From Campylobacterota bacterium (GTDB taxonomy: Bacteria > Campylobacterota > Campylobacteria > Campylobacterales > Sulfurovaceae): a stretch of 17,268 nucleotides of DNA. The stretch's first letter is position 1. Each line of letters begins with the position of its first letter. Below are positions 1 through 8,154 of the stretch, piece by piece. Both the position numbers and the translations under genes were made by a program. The notes beneath the pieces were generated by a model. It was not told the origin of the DNA, did no database searches, and saw only the letters and a program-made list of their open reading frames with translations. The DNA lies in NCBI GenBank assembly GCA_030595845.1, contig JAUVCL010000024.1, positions 1 through 17,268 on the forward strand, given 5' to 3'.

Positions 1-2181
1 AACCGTTTTCATGCCACGTCCACCAAGTACAAATGAAGGACGTACAAGTACTGGGTATCCGATACGGCTTGCCACTGCTATGGCTTCATCTTTGGCAATG
101 ACAGTACCGTTTTCAGGTTGCTTAAGACCAAGATCATTAATAAATGCAGAGAAAAGTTCTCTGTCTTCTGCAAGGTCGATCACTTTTGCTGTTGTACCAG
201 AGATATTTGCACCAATGGCAGTAAGCTTCTTAGCAAGTTTAAGTGGTGTTTGTCCACCAAAGTGAACGATAACGCCATCTGGCTTTTCAATGTCAATCAC
301 ATTTCTTACATGTTCAAAGTCAATCGGCTCAAAGTAAAGAATGTCAGATGTGTCGTAGTCAGTAGAAACTGTTTCAGGGTTACAGTTATACATGATCGAT
401 TTTACACCCATATCTTCAAGTGCAAAGGCAGCATGTACACAACAGTAGTCAAACTCGATACCTTGACCGATACGGTTAGGTCCACCACCGATAACAAGTA
501 CTTTTTTATCTTTAGAATCAGATGCTACTTCTGTCTTTGGAAGTTTAGTAATATTCGTTGTAGAATAGAGGTACGGTGTAAGTGCTTTAAACTCTGCAGC
601 ACAGGTATCAACTTCATTATATTCAAGTTGTACAGACATTTTTTCTCTGGCATTGTAAATGTCATTTTCTGTAAGAGAAAGACCTTCTTTTTCATTGATC
701 ACAGCAGCGATCATCTCATCTGAAAATCCTTCAGATTTTACTTCACGTAGTCTGGTTGCATCAGAGAGCAGGGCAATATCCATCTCTTTTTCACGCACTG
801 CAAGCTCTTGAAGTTGGTATAGGAACCATCTGTCTATTTTACATAAATCAAAGATGGCATCCACTGTCATACCACGTCTAAGTCCTTCAAAGACATAAAG
901 CATACGGTTTTCATTTGAGCGGCGTATCTCACGTACCAGTTCTTCACCGTCACACTTGATGGGATTGAAACCTATAAGACCGGTCTCTAGTGAACAAAGT
1001 GCTTTTTGGAAAGATTCTTTAAAAGTACGACCTATAGCCATCACTTCACCTACAGATTTCATCGCTGTAGTGAGAGTAGAATTAGCCATCGGGAACTTCT
1101 CAAAAGTAAATCTAGGAACTTTTGTTACGATGTAGTCAATGACTGGTTCAAATGATGCAGGTGTACCGGTGATGTCATTGGTAATCTCATCGAGTGTAAA
1201 ACCAACAGCCAAAAGTGTTGCAACTTTAGCGATAGGATAGCCGGTCGCTTTAGAGGCAAGTGCAGAAGAACGACTCACTCTTGGATTCATCTCGATAACG
1301 ATCATACGTCCTGTATCTGGATTGATAGAGAATTGTACGTTTGAACCACCGGTATCTACACCTACTTCACGTAAGATCTTGAATGAAGCATCTCTCATAT
1401 TTTGATACTCTTTGTCCGTCAGTGTAAGTGCAGGGGCAATAGTGATACTGTCTCCTGTGTGTACACCCATTGGGTCAAAGTTCTCAATAGAACAGATAAT
1501 GATACAGTTGTCTTCTTTGTCACGAATGACTTCCATTTCGTATTCTTTCCAACCAAGAAGTGACTCTTCTATAAGAATTTCAGTGATCGGAGAGGCTTCA
1601 AGTCCACCATTGACGATATCTTTATACTCATCCATGTTATAAGCAACACCTGAGCCCGCACCGGCCATGGTAAATGAGGCACGAATGATAAGTGGGAAAC
1701 CAATATTTTGAGCCGCATCAAGCGCTTCATCCATATTGTAAGCGTATTGTGAGATAGGAAGATCCATACCTATCTTGAGCATCGCTTCTTTGAATTCTTG
1801 TCTGTCTTCACCTTTTTTAATAGCTGCAGGGGTAGCACCCAGGAATTCAATACCGTCAAGCATGCCTGCTTCATTCATATCCATGGCAACATTGAGTGCA
1901 GTTTGTCCACCCATGGTTGGTAAAATAGCATCTACATTTTCTTGTTTAATAATCTTAGAGATAATTTCTGGTGTGATAGGTTCAATATAGGTTCGATCAG
2001 CAAATTCAGGGTCAGTCATAATGGTAGCAGGGTTAGAGTTTATAAGGACAACTCTATATCCAAGCTCTTTAAGTGTTTTGGCTGCTTGTGTACCAGAGTA
2101 ATCAAATTCACAAGCTTGACCAATAACAATTGGGCCTGATCCGATAAGTAATACAGTGTTGATGTCATTGCGTTTTGGCAT
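1..2181 (-). CDS. carB: Carbamoyl-phosphate synthase large subunit, 3' part missing
   Basis: The enzyme uses the ammonia released by the CarA small subunit, bicarbonate and two ATP to make carbamoyl phosphate for pyrimidine and arginine synthesis in the cytoplasm. The start at 2181 gives MPKRNDI followed by the glycine-rich GSGPIVIGQACEFDYSG stretch typical of CarB N-termini. PTMGGQTALN is encoded near 1900-1930. The matching motif of the second half, GGQTPLKLAKKL, is encoded near 230-265, and RPSFVLGGRGM near the window edge. The two related motifs show the internal duplication of CarB. The 727 codons present cover the first ATP-grasp half, the oligomerisation region and part of the second ATP-grasp half; CarB proteins are usually about 1,070-1,090 residues. 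A weak AAGGG lies 9 nt before the start. The gene is separated from mreC by a terminator and has its own -10 box. Confidence 0.97.
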   Translation of the reverse strand, partial: MPKRNDINTVLLIGSGPIVIGQACEFDYSGTQAAKTLKELGYRVVLINSNPATIMTDPEFADRTYIEPITPEIISKIIKQENVDAILPTMGGQTALNVAMDMNEAGMLDGIEFLGATPAAIKKGEDRQEFKEAMLKIGMDLPISQYAYNMDEALDAAQNIGFPLIIRASFTMAGAGSGVAYNMDEYKDIVNGGLEASPITEILIEESLLGWKEYEMEVIRDKEDNCIIICSIENFDPMGVHTGDSITIAPALTLTDKEYQNMRDASFKILREVGVDTGGSNVQFSINPDTGRMIVIEMNPRVSRSSALASKATGYPIAKVATLLAVGFTLDEITNDITGTPASFEPVIDYIVTKVPRFTFEKFPMANSTLTTAMKSVGEVMAIGRTFKESFQKALCSLETGLIGFNPIKCDGEELVREIRRSNENRMLYVFEGLRRGMTVDAIFDLCKIDRWFLYQLQELAVREKEMDIALLSDATRLREVKSEGFSDEMIAAVINEKEGLSLTENDIYNAREKMSVQLEYNEVDTCAAEFKALTPYLYSTTNITKLPKTEVASDSKDKKVLVIGGGPNRIGQGIEFDYCCVHAAFALEDMGVKSIMYNCNPETVSTDYDTSDILYFEPIDFEHVRNVIDIEKPDGVIVHFGGQTPLKLAKKLTAIGANISGTTAKVIDLAEDRELFSAFINDLGLKQPENGTVIAKDEAIAVASRIGYPVLVRPSFVLGGRGMKTV

Positions 2182-2210
2182 GGAGGGATACCCTTGATTT
2201 TTAGTTTAAG

Positions 2211-2216
2211 ATTATA
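2211..2216 (-). promoter_or_regulatory. Candidate -10 box for carB
   Basis: Read on the minus strand this is a perfect TATAAT, about 30 nt before the carB start. It lies just past the U-tract of the mreC terminator. No good -35 is present at 17 nt spacing, which is common in Campylobacterota, where a T-rich stretch often stands in; here a run of T sits upstream. It implies that carB is transcribed separately from mreBC. Confidence 0.5.
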
Positions 2217-2228
2217 GCTGATATAGGC

Positions 2229-2268
2229 AAAAAAACCCCTTAAAGTAGATGTTCTCTACTGGGGTTTT
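2229..2268 (-). terminator. Intrinsic terminator after mreC
   Basis: Read on the minus strand, AAAACCCC (2268-2261) pairs with GGGGTTTT (2239-2232). An inner AGTAGA/TCTACT stem (2260-2255 with 2249-2244) closes a 5-nt loop, with a 4-nt bulge between the two stems. Seven T residues end the structure (2235-2229). It starts 7 nt past the mreC stop codon and closes the fabZ-lpxA-clpX-mreBC block before carB. Confidence 0.9.
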
Positions 2269-2275
2269 AGAAGGC

Positions 2276-3331
2276 TTAAAAGAGGTCTAGGGCACTTCTG
2301 TCTAGCTGGTATTTTTTAACTCTTTTAACTTTTTTCATAACTTCAGGGAGAACGATGGTTTCATTTTTTTCTTCTGGTTCTACCACATCATCTTGTGTTT
2401 GGTCAATTCGGCTGGGAATACTTGAAATAGCAGGCATACTAGGTATACTGACATTTTCATCTTTCGCAGGAATATTAGAACTATTTTGTTCTGTATTTAT
2501 ATCTGGGATACTGTATCTTCTTACATTCTTTGTTGCATTAGAGTCAAACCCTTCAGTGAGTCTTGCCCTTGCATCATTGATGAGGAAAAATGTTTTAGGA
2601 TGGAAAATATCACTATAGGTTTTAATATGTGCGACTGTGTAGGAACTCTGTACTTCTACTTTGGTCACTAACCCTACAGGAATATCTGCAAAAAAGATAG
2701 CATCTAGTCCAGAAGTTACGACCAAATCTCCTACCTCTACTTTATGCCATTTTGGTATGAACTTTACAAGCATATGATTTTTTTCTATACCCAGGGCAAT
2801 TCCCGGTGCTTTTGTTTTACCAATAAAAACCGAGAAACGACATTTTTCATCAGAGGTAAGGTAACCATAAAGTTGATTTTTCTTTACTTTTGCTATCCCC
2901 CCAACAACTTGGTTTTGTATGAGGCCATAGAGCTTATTTTCTTCCAAACCTTTAGGTTTAGTCAGTATGATTTGTGAAAAACTGTTCAATTTTACATAGG
3001 AGATAGTTTCCGTAATAGAGATGTTTTGAATAGGTAAGTGACTTAAGTCAGGAAGTACTTCATAAATATTTTTTACTTCTTCTATGTAGTGGATCTGTTG
3101 GAGGAGACGTTTACGTAAAATTCTATTTTCAAGACTTAGTTTTTCTATAGACTCTTTTTGAAATATATAGCTATGGCTTTTGTCTTCTATGCTTTGAGTA
3201 AAGTTTTTATAGCCTTGTTTTAGAGGGTTAATTATCCCTAAAAGTGTGTCAGAGATATGTTCATCATTGCGTGATAACAATACTGTCAGCATGAGTAACA
3301 GTATCGCTATGATTACAAGTCTAGTCTTCAT
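2276..3331 (-). CDS. mreC: Rod shape-determining protein MreC
   Basis: MreC is a membrane-anchored scaffold of the elongasome. It links cytoplasmic MreB filaments to the peptidoglycan synthases in the periplasm. The 351-residue product has a short cytoplasmic tip, one membrane helix at about residues 5-20, a predicted coiled coil at about 50-95 rich in Glu, Leu and Lys, and the beta-rich MreC domain at about 105-250, including the GDLVVTSGLD and PVGLV motifs usual for the family. Beyond about residue 255 is a polar tail of roughly 95 residues rich in Asn, Ser, Pro and Glu, ending in a basic Lys/Arg stretch. This tail is longer than in many MreC proteins. The start lies 11 bp inside the end of mreB, so translation is probably coupled. 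A strong terminator follows. Confidence 0.9.
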   Translation of the reverse strand: MKTRLVIIAILLLMLTVLLSRNDEHISDTLLGIINPLKQGYKNFTQSIEDKSHSYIFQKESIEKLSLENRILRKRLLQQIHYIEEVKNIYEVLPDLSHLPIQNISITETISYVKLNSFSQIILTKPKGLEENKLYGLIQNQVVGGIAKVKKNQLYGYLTSDEKCRFSVFIGKTKAPGIALGIEKNHMLVKFIPKWHKVEVGDLVVTSGLDAIFFADIPVGLVTKVEVQSSYTVAHIKTYSDIFHPKTFFLINDARARLTEGFDSNATKNVRRYSIPDINTEQNSSNIPAKDENVSIPSMPAISSIPSRIDQTQDDVVEPEEKNETIVLPEVMKKVKRVKKYQLDRSALDLF

Positions 3332-4355
3332 ATGCCAATTGTTGAAGAATATCTATTTCATCCAGTGCAATACCTGTACCTTTTGCAACAGCAAGGAGTG
3401 GCTCTTCTGCAATATAAACAGGCAGTTTTACGATATCTGAAAGGTATTTATCCAAGCCTCTGATCAGTGCACCACCACCAGTGAGTACAATACCGTTTTC
3501 TACGATATCTCCTGCAAGTTCAGGTGGAGTCTGCTCAAGTACCTGTTTCAGTGCTTCAGCGATCTCTTCAATAGAGTCTTTCATCGCTGCTCTGATATGA
3601 TCAGAAGTGATCTCGATGGAAGTAAGACTTCCTTCTACTTGATCTCTACCACGTACGGTGGTAGTCAATTCTTCTTTTAATGGAATGGCTGTTCCAATAG
3701 AGATCTTGAGCTCTTCAGCAATGCGCTCACCAATAAGCAGGTTAAAATTCTTTTTAATATAATCCACAATAGCCTGATCAATATTATCTCCGGCAATACG
3801 GATAGACTTGGAGAGAACCAATCCACCTAAAGAGGTTACCCCAATTTCAGTGGTTCCCCCACCAATATCAACGACAAGGTTACCATTTGGATCTTTGACA
3901 GGTATTCCTGCACCAATGGCAGCAGCCATAGGTTCTTCGATCAGATAGACATAGCGTGCTCCGGCATTTTCAGCTGAGTCTTTTACCGCACGTCTTTCAA
4001 CTTGTGTCAGACCGTAAGGAACACAGATGATAATGCGGGGACTAAAGAACCCTTTCCTCTTATGGGCTTTTTCAATGAAATAACGAATCATCATTTCTGT
4101 GACTTCAAAATCTGCGATAACACCATCTTTCATAGGACGGATCTCTTTAATGTTACCTGGTGTTTTACCGACCATGTCTTTTGCTTCTTGTCCTACAGCC
4201 AAAATACGCTGTTGTCCATGTTTGTCATATTGAATTGCAACCACAGAAGGCTCATTGATACAGATCCCTTGGCCTTTAACGAGTACAAGTGTATTTGCTG
4301 TTCCCAGGTCAATCGCTAAATCGTTGGAAAACATTCCTAATAATTTTTTAAACAT
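3321..4355 (-). CDS. mreB: Rod shape-determining protein MreB (actin-like)
   Basis: MreB is the bacterial actin that forms membrane-bound filaments and directs cell-wall insertion in rods. The 344-residue protein has the usual family length. It shows the N-terminal amphipathic MFKKLLGMF stretch that binds membrane, the first phosphate-binding motif DLGTANT (from residue 16), RPMKDGVIADF, the second phosphate motif VVDIGGGTTEIGV, and the adenosine-binding GIVLTGGGALIRGLD near the C-terminus. The start at 4355 is preceded by AAGGAT 7-8 nt upstream. The clpX stop codon is 30 nt upstream and mreC overlaps the 3' end by 11 bp, so the three genes are probably one transcription unit. MreB residues and length are ordinary. 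Confidence 0.98.
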   Translation of the reverse strand: MFKKLLGMFSNDLAIDLGTANTLVLVKGQGICINEPSVVAIQYDKHGQQRILAVGQEAKDMVGKTPGNIKEIRPMKDGVIADFEVTEMMIRYFIEKAHKRKGFFSPRIIICVPYGLTQVERRAVKDSAENAGARYVYLIEEPMAAAIGAGIPVKDPNGNLVVDIGGGTTEIGVTSLGGLVLSKSIRIAGDNIDQAIVDYIKKNFNLLIGERIAEELKISIGTAIPLKEELTTTVRGRDQVEGSLTSIEITSDHIRAAMKDSIEEIAEALKQVLEQTPPELAGDIVENGIVLTGGGALIRGLDKYLSDIVKLPVYIAEEPLLAVAKGTGIALDEIDILQQLAYED

Positions 4356-4385
4356 CTCTATTATCCTTTATTCTGAACTAATGTT

Positions 4386-5606
4386 CTACGCCGTTTTTTT
4401 ATTTTTTATGTACAAAGGTTGTGCACCTGAATCAACTACTTCTTTGGTTATGACCACTTCGTATCCTTCAAGTTCAGGCAGTTCATACATGATATCTAGC
4501 AGTATCTCTTCAAGTATAGAACGCAAGCCTCTTGCACCGGTTTTTCTATCGATTGCCTTTTCTGCAATGATTGTGAGTGCTTCTTCTTCAAACGTAAGTT
4601 TAACATTATCAATATCAAAAAGTTTTTTATACTGTTTAACCAAAGAGTTTTTAGGCTCTACCAAGATACGTACCATATCTTCTTTTGAAATTTCACCCAG
4701 TGTTGCAAGGATATGCAAACGCCCGATGAGTTCAGGTATGAGTCCAAATGAAACCAGATCATCAGACTCTACAAGGTGAAGTAGGTTCTCTTCTTCTTTT
4801 TTAGAACGTTTTTCCTGACCAAAACCTAAAGTGTTTGATCCAAGTCTTCTCTTAAGTATATCATTAAGACCATCAAATGCACCACCACAAATGAAGAGGA
4901 TATTTGATGTATCAATTTGGATAAAATCCTGATTTGGGTGTTTTCGCCCACCTTTTGGCGGTATATTAACGACTGAACCTTCTATGAGTTTCAGTAAAGC
5001 CTGTTGTACACCTTCTCCTGATACATCACGTGTAATAGAACGGTTTTCACCCATTCTTGCAATTTTATCTACCTCATCGATAAATACGATCCCCTGTTCT
5101 GCACGCTCAGGGTCACCATCTGCAGCCATAAGAAGTTTTGTAAGGATGTTCTCTACGTCTTCTCCTACATATCCTGCTTCAGTAAGGTTTGTAGCATCTG
5201 CAATGGCAATAGGTACATTTAAAAATCTGGCGATCGTTTGTGCCAAAAGTGTTTTACCTGATCCTGTAGGACCGATAAGAAGTACGTTTGATTTTGCAAT
5301 TTGAGTGTCATCTTCCACTTCATCTCTAAAAATACGTTTATAGTGATTATAGACAGCAACAGAAAGTGTTTTCTTTGCATTTTCCTGACCGATGATATAT
5401 TCATCCAAAAGGCCATTTATCTCTTTAGGTGTGTACAGTGTATGTGCACCAACCTCTGTGAAATTCTCTTCCTGCTCTTCTTCTCCAAAGAGGATCTTAT
5501 AGGCAGATACAACACAGTTTGAACATATGTATGCACTGTCTCCTGCAATAAGAGGGTTTTCTTCACTCTCAGGAGCAGCACAAAAGCTACATTCTTTAGT
5601 TGACAT
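4386..5606 (-). CDS. clpX: ClpX, ATPase subunit of the ClpXP protease
   Basis: ClpX unfolds tagged substrates with ATP and feeds them into the ClpP peptidase. The 406-residue protein has the N-terminal zinc-binding domain with Cys6, Cys9, Cys28 and Cys31, then the AAA+ module: Walker A GPTGSGKT at 112-119, the pore loop GYVG at 145-148, Walker B GIVFIDEVDK, the second pore loop RKHP, and the sensor-2 motif GARGLR. The ClpP-binding loop reads LGF (in GSNTLGFG) where E. coli has IGF. The start at 5606 places the Cys4 domain at the N-terminus as expected and is preceded by AAGGATAGTAA. Neighbours are lpxA upstream (29-nt gap) and mreB downstream (30-nt gap), the usual Campylobacterota order. Confidence 0.98.
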   Translation of the reverse strand: MSTKECSFCAAPESEENPLIAGDSAYICSNCVVSAYKILFGEEEQEENFTEVGAHTLYTPKEINGLLDEYIIGQENAKKTLSVAVYNHYKRIFRDEVEDDTQIAKSNVLLIGPTGSGKTLLAQTIARFLNVPIAIADATNLTEAGYVGEDVENILTKLLMAADGDPERAEQGIVFIDEVDKIARMGENRSITRDVSGEGVQQALLKLIEGSVVNIPPKGGRKHPNQDFIQIDTSNILFICGGAFDGLNDILKRRLGSNTLGFGQEKRSKKEEENLLHLVESDDLVSFGLIPELIGRLHILATLGEISKEDMVRILVEPKNSLVKQYKKLFDIDNVKLTFEEEALTIIAEKAIDRKTGARGLRSILEEILLDIMYELPELEGYEVVITKEVVDSGAQPLYIKNKKTA

Positions 5607-5635
5607 TTACTATCCTTATATTATTTTGTATCATC

Positions 5636-6418
5636 TTATTTTGTCCTTTTAAAAGGAATGCCTCTTTTTGAGGTCTTAATAAATTCACAAAGTATTTTTA
5701 CTTTATCTGATGTGGTTGTTTCTAAAAGGCTTTTCGCCACGTCCTGTAAAGGGTTACCTTCTTCAAAAAGTTCTCGGTAGGCAACTTTAAGTGCATTGAT
5801 CTCATCTCTTTCAATCTGTCTTCTGATACCTGTAAGATTTAAACCACGTAAAACAGCACGGTTACCTTCCGCTAGACAGAATGGTGGGATATCTTGTGAC
5901 AGGGCAGAAGCCCCGCCTATCATTGCATAGTCACCGATGTGTACAAACTGATGTATAGGTGTAAGACCACCAACAACAACATGGTTACCAAGCTCAACAT
6001 GCCCGGCAAGGGTTGCACCGTTCGCCAAGATACAATGGTCTCCAAGGATCACATCATGTCCTAAATGCACATATCCCATTAGTAAATTTCCATTACCTAT
6101 TTTAGTGACAGCACCACCACCTTTAGTTCCCGGATTGAGCAGAGTAAACTCTCTGATGGTATTGTTGTCTCCTATAATAAGTTCTACATCTTCGCCATCA
6201 AATTTCAAGTCCTGAGGTATCGTTCCTATAGCAGAATGAGAAAAGATACGGTTGTTTTTACCTATGGTTGTTTTACCTTCTATCAGCGCATGAGAAGCAA
6301 CAGTGGTGTTGTCGCCTATTTTTACTTCTGAACCGATATAGGCAAAGGGACCCACAGTAACATTAGAACCAATGATAGCACCGTCTTCTATAATTGCAGC
6401 AGGATGAATTAAAGACAT
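5636..6418 (-). CDS. lpxA: UDP-N-acetylglucosamine acyltransferase LpxA
   Basis: LpxA catalyses the first step of lipid A synthesis, moving a 3-hydroxyacyl chain from acyl carrier protein to UDP-GlcNAc in the cytoplasm. The 260-residue product opens with IHPAAIIEDGAIIG and runs through imperfect hexapeptide repeats ([LIV]-G-x4) that form a left-handed beta helix to about residue 190. A C-terminal helical region follows, with RGLNLTGIRR. His121 in VHLGHDVILG fits the catalytic base (His125 in E. coli), and IHQFVHIG at about 155-161 is also typical. The length matches the family. The gene starts 9 nt after fabZ, which supplies related acyl-ACP chemistry, and is followed by clpX after 29 nt. Confidence 0.97.
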   Translation of the reverse strand: MSLIHPAAIIEDGAIIGSNVTVGPFAYIGSEVKIGDNTTVASHALIEGKTTIGKNNRIFSHSAIGTIPQDLKFDGEDVELIIGDNNTIREFTLLNPGTKGGGAVTKIGNGNLLMGYVHLGHDVILGDHCILANGATLAGHVELGNHVVVGGLTPIHQFVHIGDYAMIGGASALSQDIPPFCLAEGNRAVLRGLNLTGIRRQIERDEINALKVAYRELFEEGNPLQDVAKSLLETTTSDKVKILCEFIKTSKRGIPFKRTK

Positions 6419-6427
6419 ATTTAGACC

Positions 6428-6877
6428 TTATTTATCTACGATCATTGCTTTGAGTTCAGCTTGCGCAACCACTTTGTCATCAACATAGGCTTTGGCTTCA
6501 AGTTGCCAAACTGGACCTTTTTGCTTCATGACATTGATCTTGTAAACCAGTTGGTCACCTGGTGTTACAGGCACACGGAACTTCGCTTTATCGATACTCA
6601 TAAAGTAAACAACTTTGTTTTGGATCTCTTCTTGTGTAGCACCGTCCATACTTTTGAATGCAAGAACACCACCGGCTTGTGCCATACCCTCAAGTATCAT
6701 CACACCAGGGTAAATAGGATGATCTGGAAAATGCCCCTGAAAGACAGGTTCAGAGATAGAAACATTTTTAAATCCTTCTATGTATTCACCTGGAGTAAGT
6801 TCAGTAATTCTGTCTACAAGTAAGAATGGATATCTGTGAGGTAATATATTTTGAATGTCTACGACGTTATAAAGCAT
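6428..6877 (-). CDS. fabZ: 3-hydroxyacyl-ACP dehydratase FabZ
   Basis: FabZ removes water from 3-hydroxyacyl-ACP during fatty acid elongation. It competes with LpxA for 3-hydroxyacyl-ACP and so affects the balance between phospholipid and lipid A. The 149-residue hot-dog-fold protein has the family N-terminus ILPHRYPFLLVDRI and the active-site region GHFPDHPIYPGVMILEGMAQ, with catalytic His49 and Glu63. The start at 6877 has an AAGG Shine-Dalgarno sequence about 7 nt upstream, in an A-rich stretch. It begins the conserved fabZ-lpxA-clpX-mreBC run. The 68-nt gap to queH holds only a weak -10-like TAAAAT (6905-6910, minus), so the genes may also be read through from queH. Confidence 0.97.
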   Translation of the reverse strand: MLYNVVDIQNILPHRYPFLLVDRITELTPGEYIEGFKNVSISEPVFQGHFPDHPIYPGVMILEGMAQAGGVLAFKSMDGATQEEIQNKVVYFMSIDKAKFRVPVTPGDQLVYKINVMKQKGPVWQLEAKAYVDDKVVAQAELKAMIVDK

Positions 6878-6945
6878 AAGAAAACCTTTTTTAAAAATTC
6901 TCTTATTTTATCGGAAAGTTGGTAAAAAGTGGATTACATATAATT

Positions 6946-8025
6946 TTATAGTGTTATCAAGACTTCTTTGACATCACTGTAGGTTTTACTTTGACAAAGG
7001 ATCTCTATCTTGTTTTTAGGTATTTCTTCGACCACAAGTATGATGGAAATATCATAAGGCGTTACACCAAGTTTTGCACGTAGATCAACCTCTTTATCAA
7101 AAGTTGGAGGTGCGTATAGTAGTTCTGTAACGTTTTCATAGTTTGTTTCTGCCAGATGATTGTAGTGTGCCAATGTGATGAAACGTACCTCATCACGATT
7201 CATATGGTGAACTTCGCCAATGTTGTATTCTATCTTACCTCTGCTATATTCACCTCTTAGCGTAGAGTAGGGTAAAAAATGTGCAGGTACAACTTCTTTA
7301 CGTACACGTAAAAGTCCCATACTTAAACGCCAGTTTAAAAAGCGTTGTTTGATGATCTTATGTGGGATATTATCTTCTTCCATCTTCCAGCGTTTCTCAT
7401 ACATTTCTATACGTTCTTCGATGGATTCAGGTAGTATTTGCCCTGAAAGTGGCACAAAAAGTTCATCAGCGAGTTTCTCTTGTTGGTCACGTTGTATATT
7501 TAGAGCAAACATACAGCCACAGTAGTCTTGACGGTAGAGAGAATCTTCTTTTGCCAAAATATTTTGTTCCTGTGTTCCTGAGGCTTTTCTATAGTCAGGT
7601 GCCACAAAAGAAATACTTTCACGATCTGCCAAAGCATCACCTGCTATCTTAAGTTGAGTGAGTGACTTTTTAGGACTTGTGAGTAGGGTAGAGGTAAAAG
7701 TTTCTTCACCCATTTGGGCAGCTTGTTTAGCAGAGACCTCAAAACGTCTGTCAAAACAGACACCACAACGAGACCCTTTTTCAGGTTCATGTTCTAAACC
7801 ACGTACAGCTTCAAGCCAATTCTCTACATCATAGTCACCTTCAATGAGGTCAATACCAAGCATGTTACAGCTGCGTTTTACATCTAGTAATCTTAAATAG
7901 TATTCAGAGTATGGATGAATATTCGGGTCATAGAAAAATCCTGTGAGTTTCTCTTTCGGGTATTCTTCTTGGAGTTTTTTTAGGAAGTAGTGGCTGTCTA
8001 CGCTACAACATATATGTACTAGCAT
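6946..8025 (-). CDS. queH: Epoxyqueuosine reductase QueH with C-terminal extension
   Basis: QueH reduces epoxyqueuosine to queuosine in tRNA with GUN anticodons and is the cobalamin-independent alternative to QueG. The N-terminal 180 residues carry the family marks: LVHICCSVDS with adjacent Cys6-Cys7, FYDPNIHPYSEY, the RCGVC pair (Cys87, Cys90), TLLTSPKKS, and YRQDYCGCMFAL with Cys169 and Cys171. The cysteines are expected to hold an iron-sulfur cluster and the nearby metal site. Residues from about 185 to 359 form an extension beyond the usual QueH of about 180-220 residues. I do not recognise a separate domain in it. The start at 8025 sits 4 residues before the conserved HICC. The gene follows lpxB on the same strand after a repeat-filled gap of 121 nt. 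Confidence 0.9.
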   Translation of the reverse strand: MLVHICCSVDSHYFLKKLQEEYPKEKLTGFFYDPNIHPYSEYYLRLLDVKRSCNMLGIDLIEGDYDVENWLEAVRGLEHEPEKGSRCGVCFDRRFEVSAKQAAQMGEETFTSTLLTSPKKSLTQLKIAGDALADRESISFVAPDYRKASGTQEQNILAKEDSLYRQDYCGCMFALNIQRDQQEKLADELFVPLSGQILPESIEERIEMYEKRWKMEEDNIPHKIIKQRFLNWRLSMGLLRVRKEVVPAHFLPYSTLRGEYSRGKIEYNIGEVHHMNRDEVRFITLAHYNHLAETNYENVTELLYAPPTFDKEVDLRAKLGVTPYDISIILVVEEIPKNKIEILCQSKTYSDVKEVLITL

Positions 8026-8045
8026 TCTAAATCCTTTTTAATTTT

Positions 8046-8154
8046 AACCGTGTAGGGTGCGTTTGCCAACGCACCTTTTGTTAGCCCTTACGGCGAAAGT
8101 TTTATTTTATACAAGTTTAATTATGTGGTGCGTTAACAAACGCACCCTACGGTT
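8046..8154. repeat. REP-like inverted pair between lpxB and queH
   Basis: The left unit (8046-8075) and the complement of the right unit (8127-8154) both read AACCG(TG)TAGGGTGCGTTTG, then CC or TT, then AACGCACC. They differ only by a 2-nt insertion and that 2-nt swap. Each unit is itself a hairpin, GGTGCGTT/AACGCACC with a 4-nt loop, preceded by GTAG. The GTAG tetranucleotide before a hairpin and the head-to-head pairing are the hallmarks of REP sequences moved by RAYT (TnpA-REP) transposases. The 51-nt spacer is unremarkable. No T-run follows the hairpins on the minus strand, so this is not a typical terminator for lpxB. The right unit overlaps the last codons of lpxB. Confidence 0.8.

Noticed and set aside
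118..723. A 201-codon open frame on the plus strand
   Set aside because: It lies wholly opposite carB, whose protein is clearly recognised. The plus-strand translation is rich in Cys, Phe and Lys with no motifs, as expected of an antisense shadow.
4255..4779. A 174-codon open frame on the plus strand across the mreB-clpX junction
   Set aside because: It is antisense to two conserved genes and to their ribosome site; the Ser-rich translation resembles nothing.
8046..8154. The paired hairpins as an intrinsic terminator of lpxB
   Set aside because: Both genes run on the minus strand, and no T-run follows either hairpin in that direction. The only T-run after a hairpin (8076-8079) is on the plus strand, where no gene ends.
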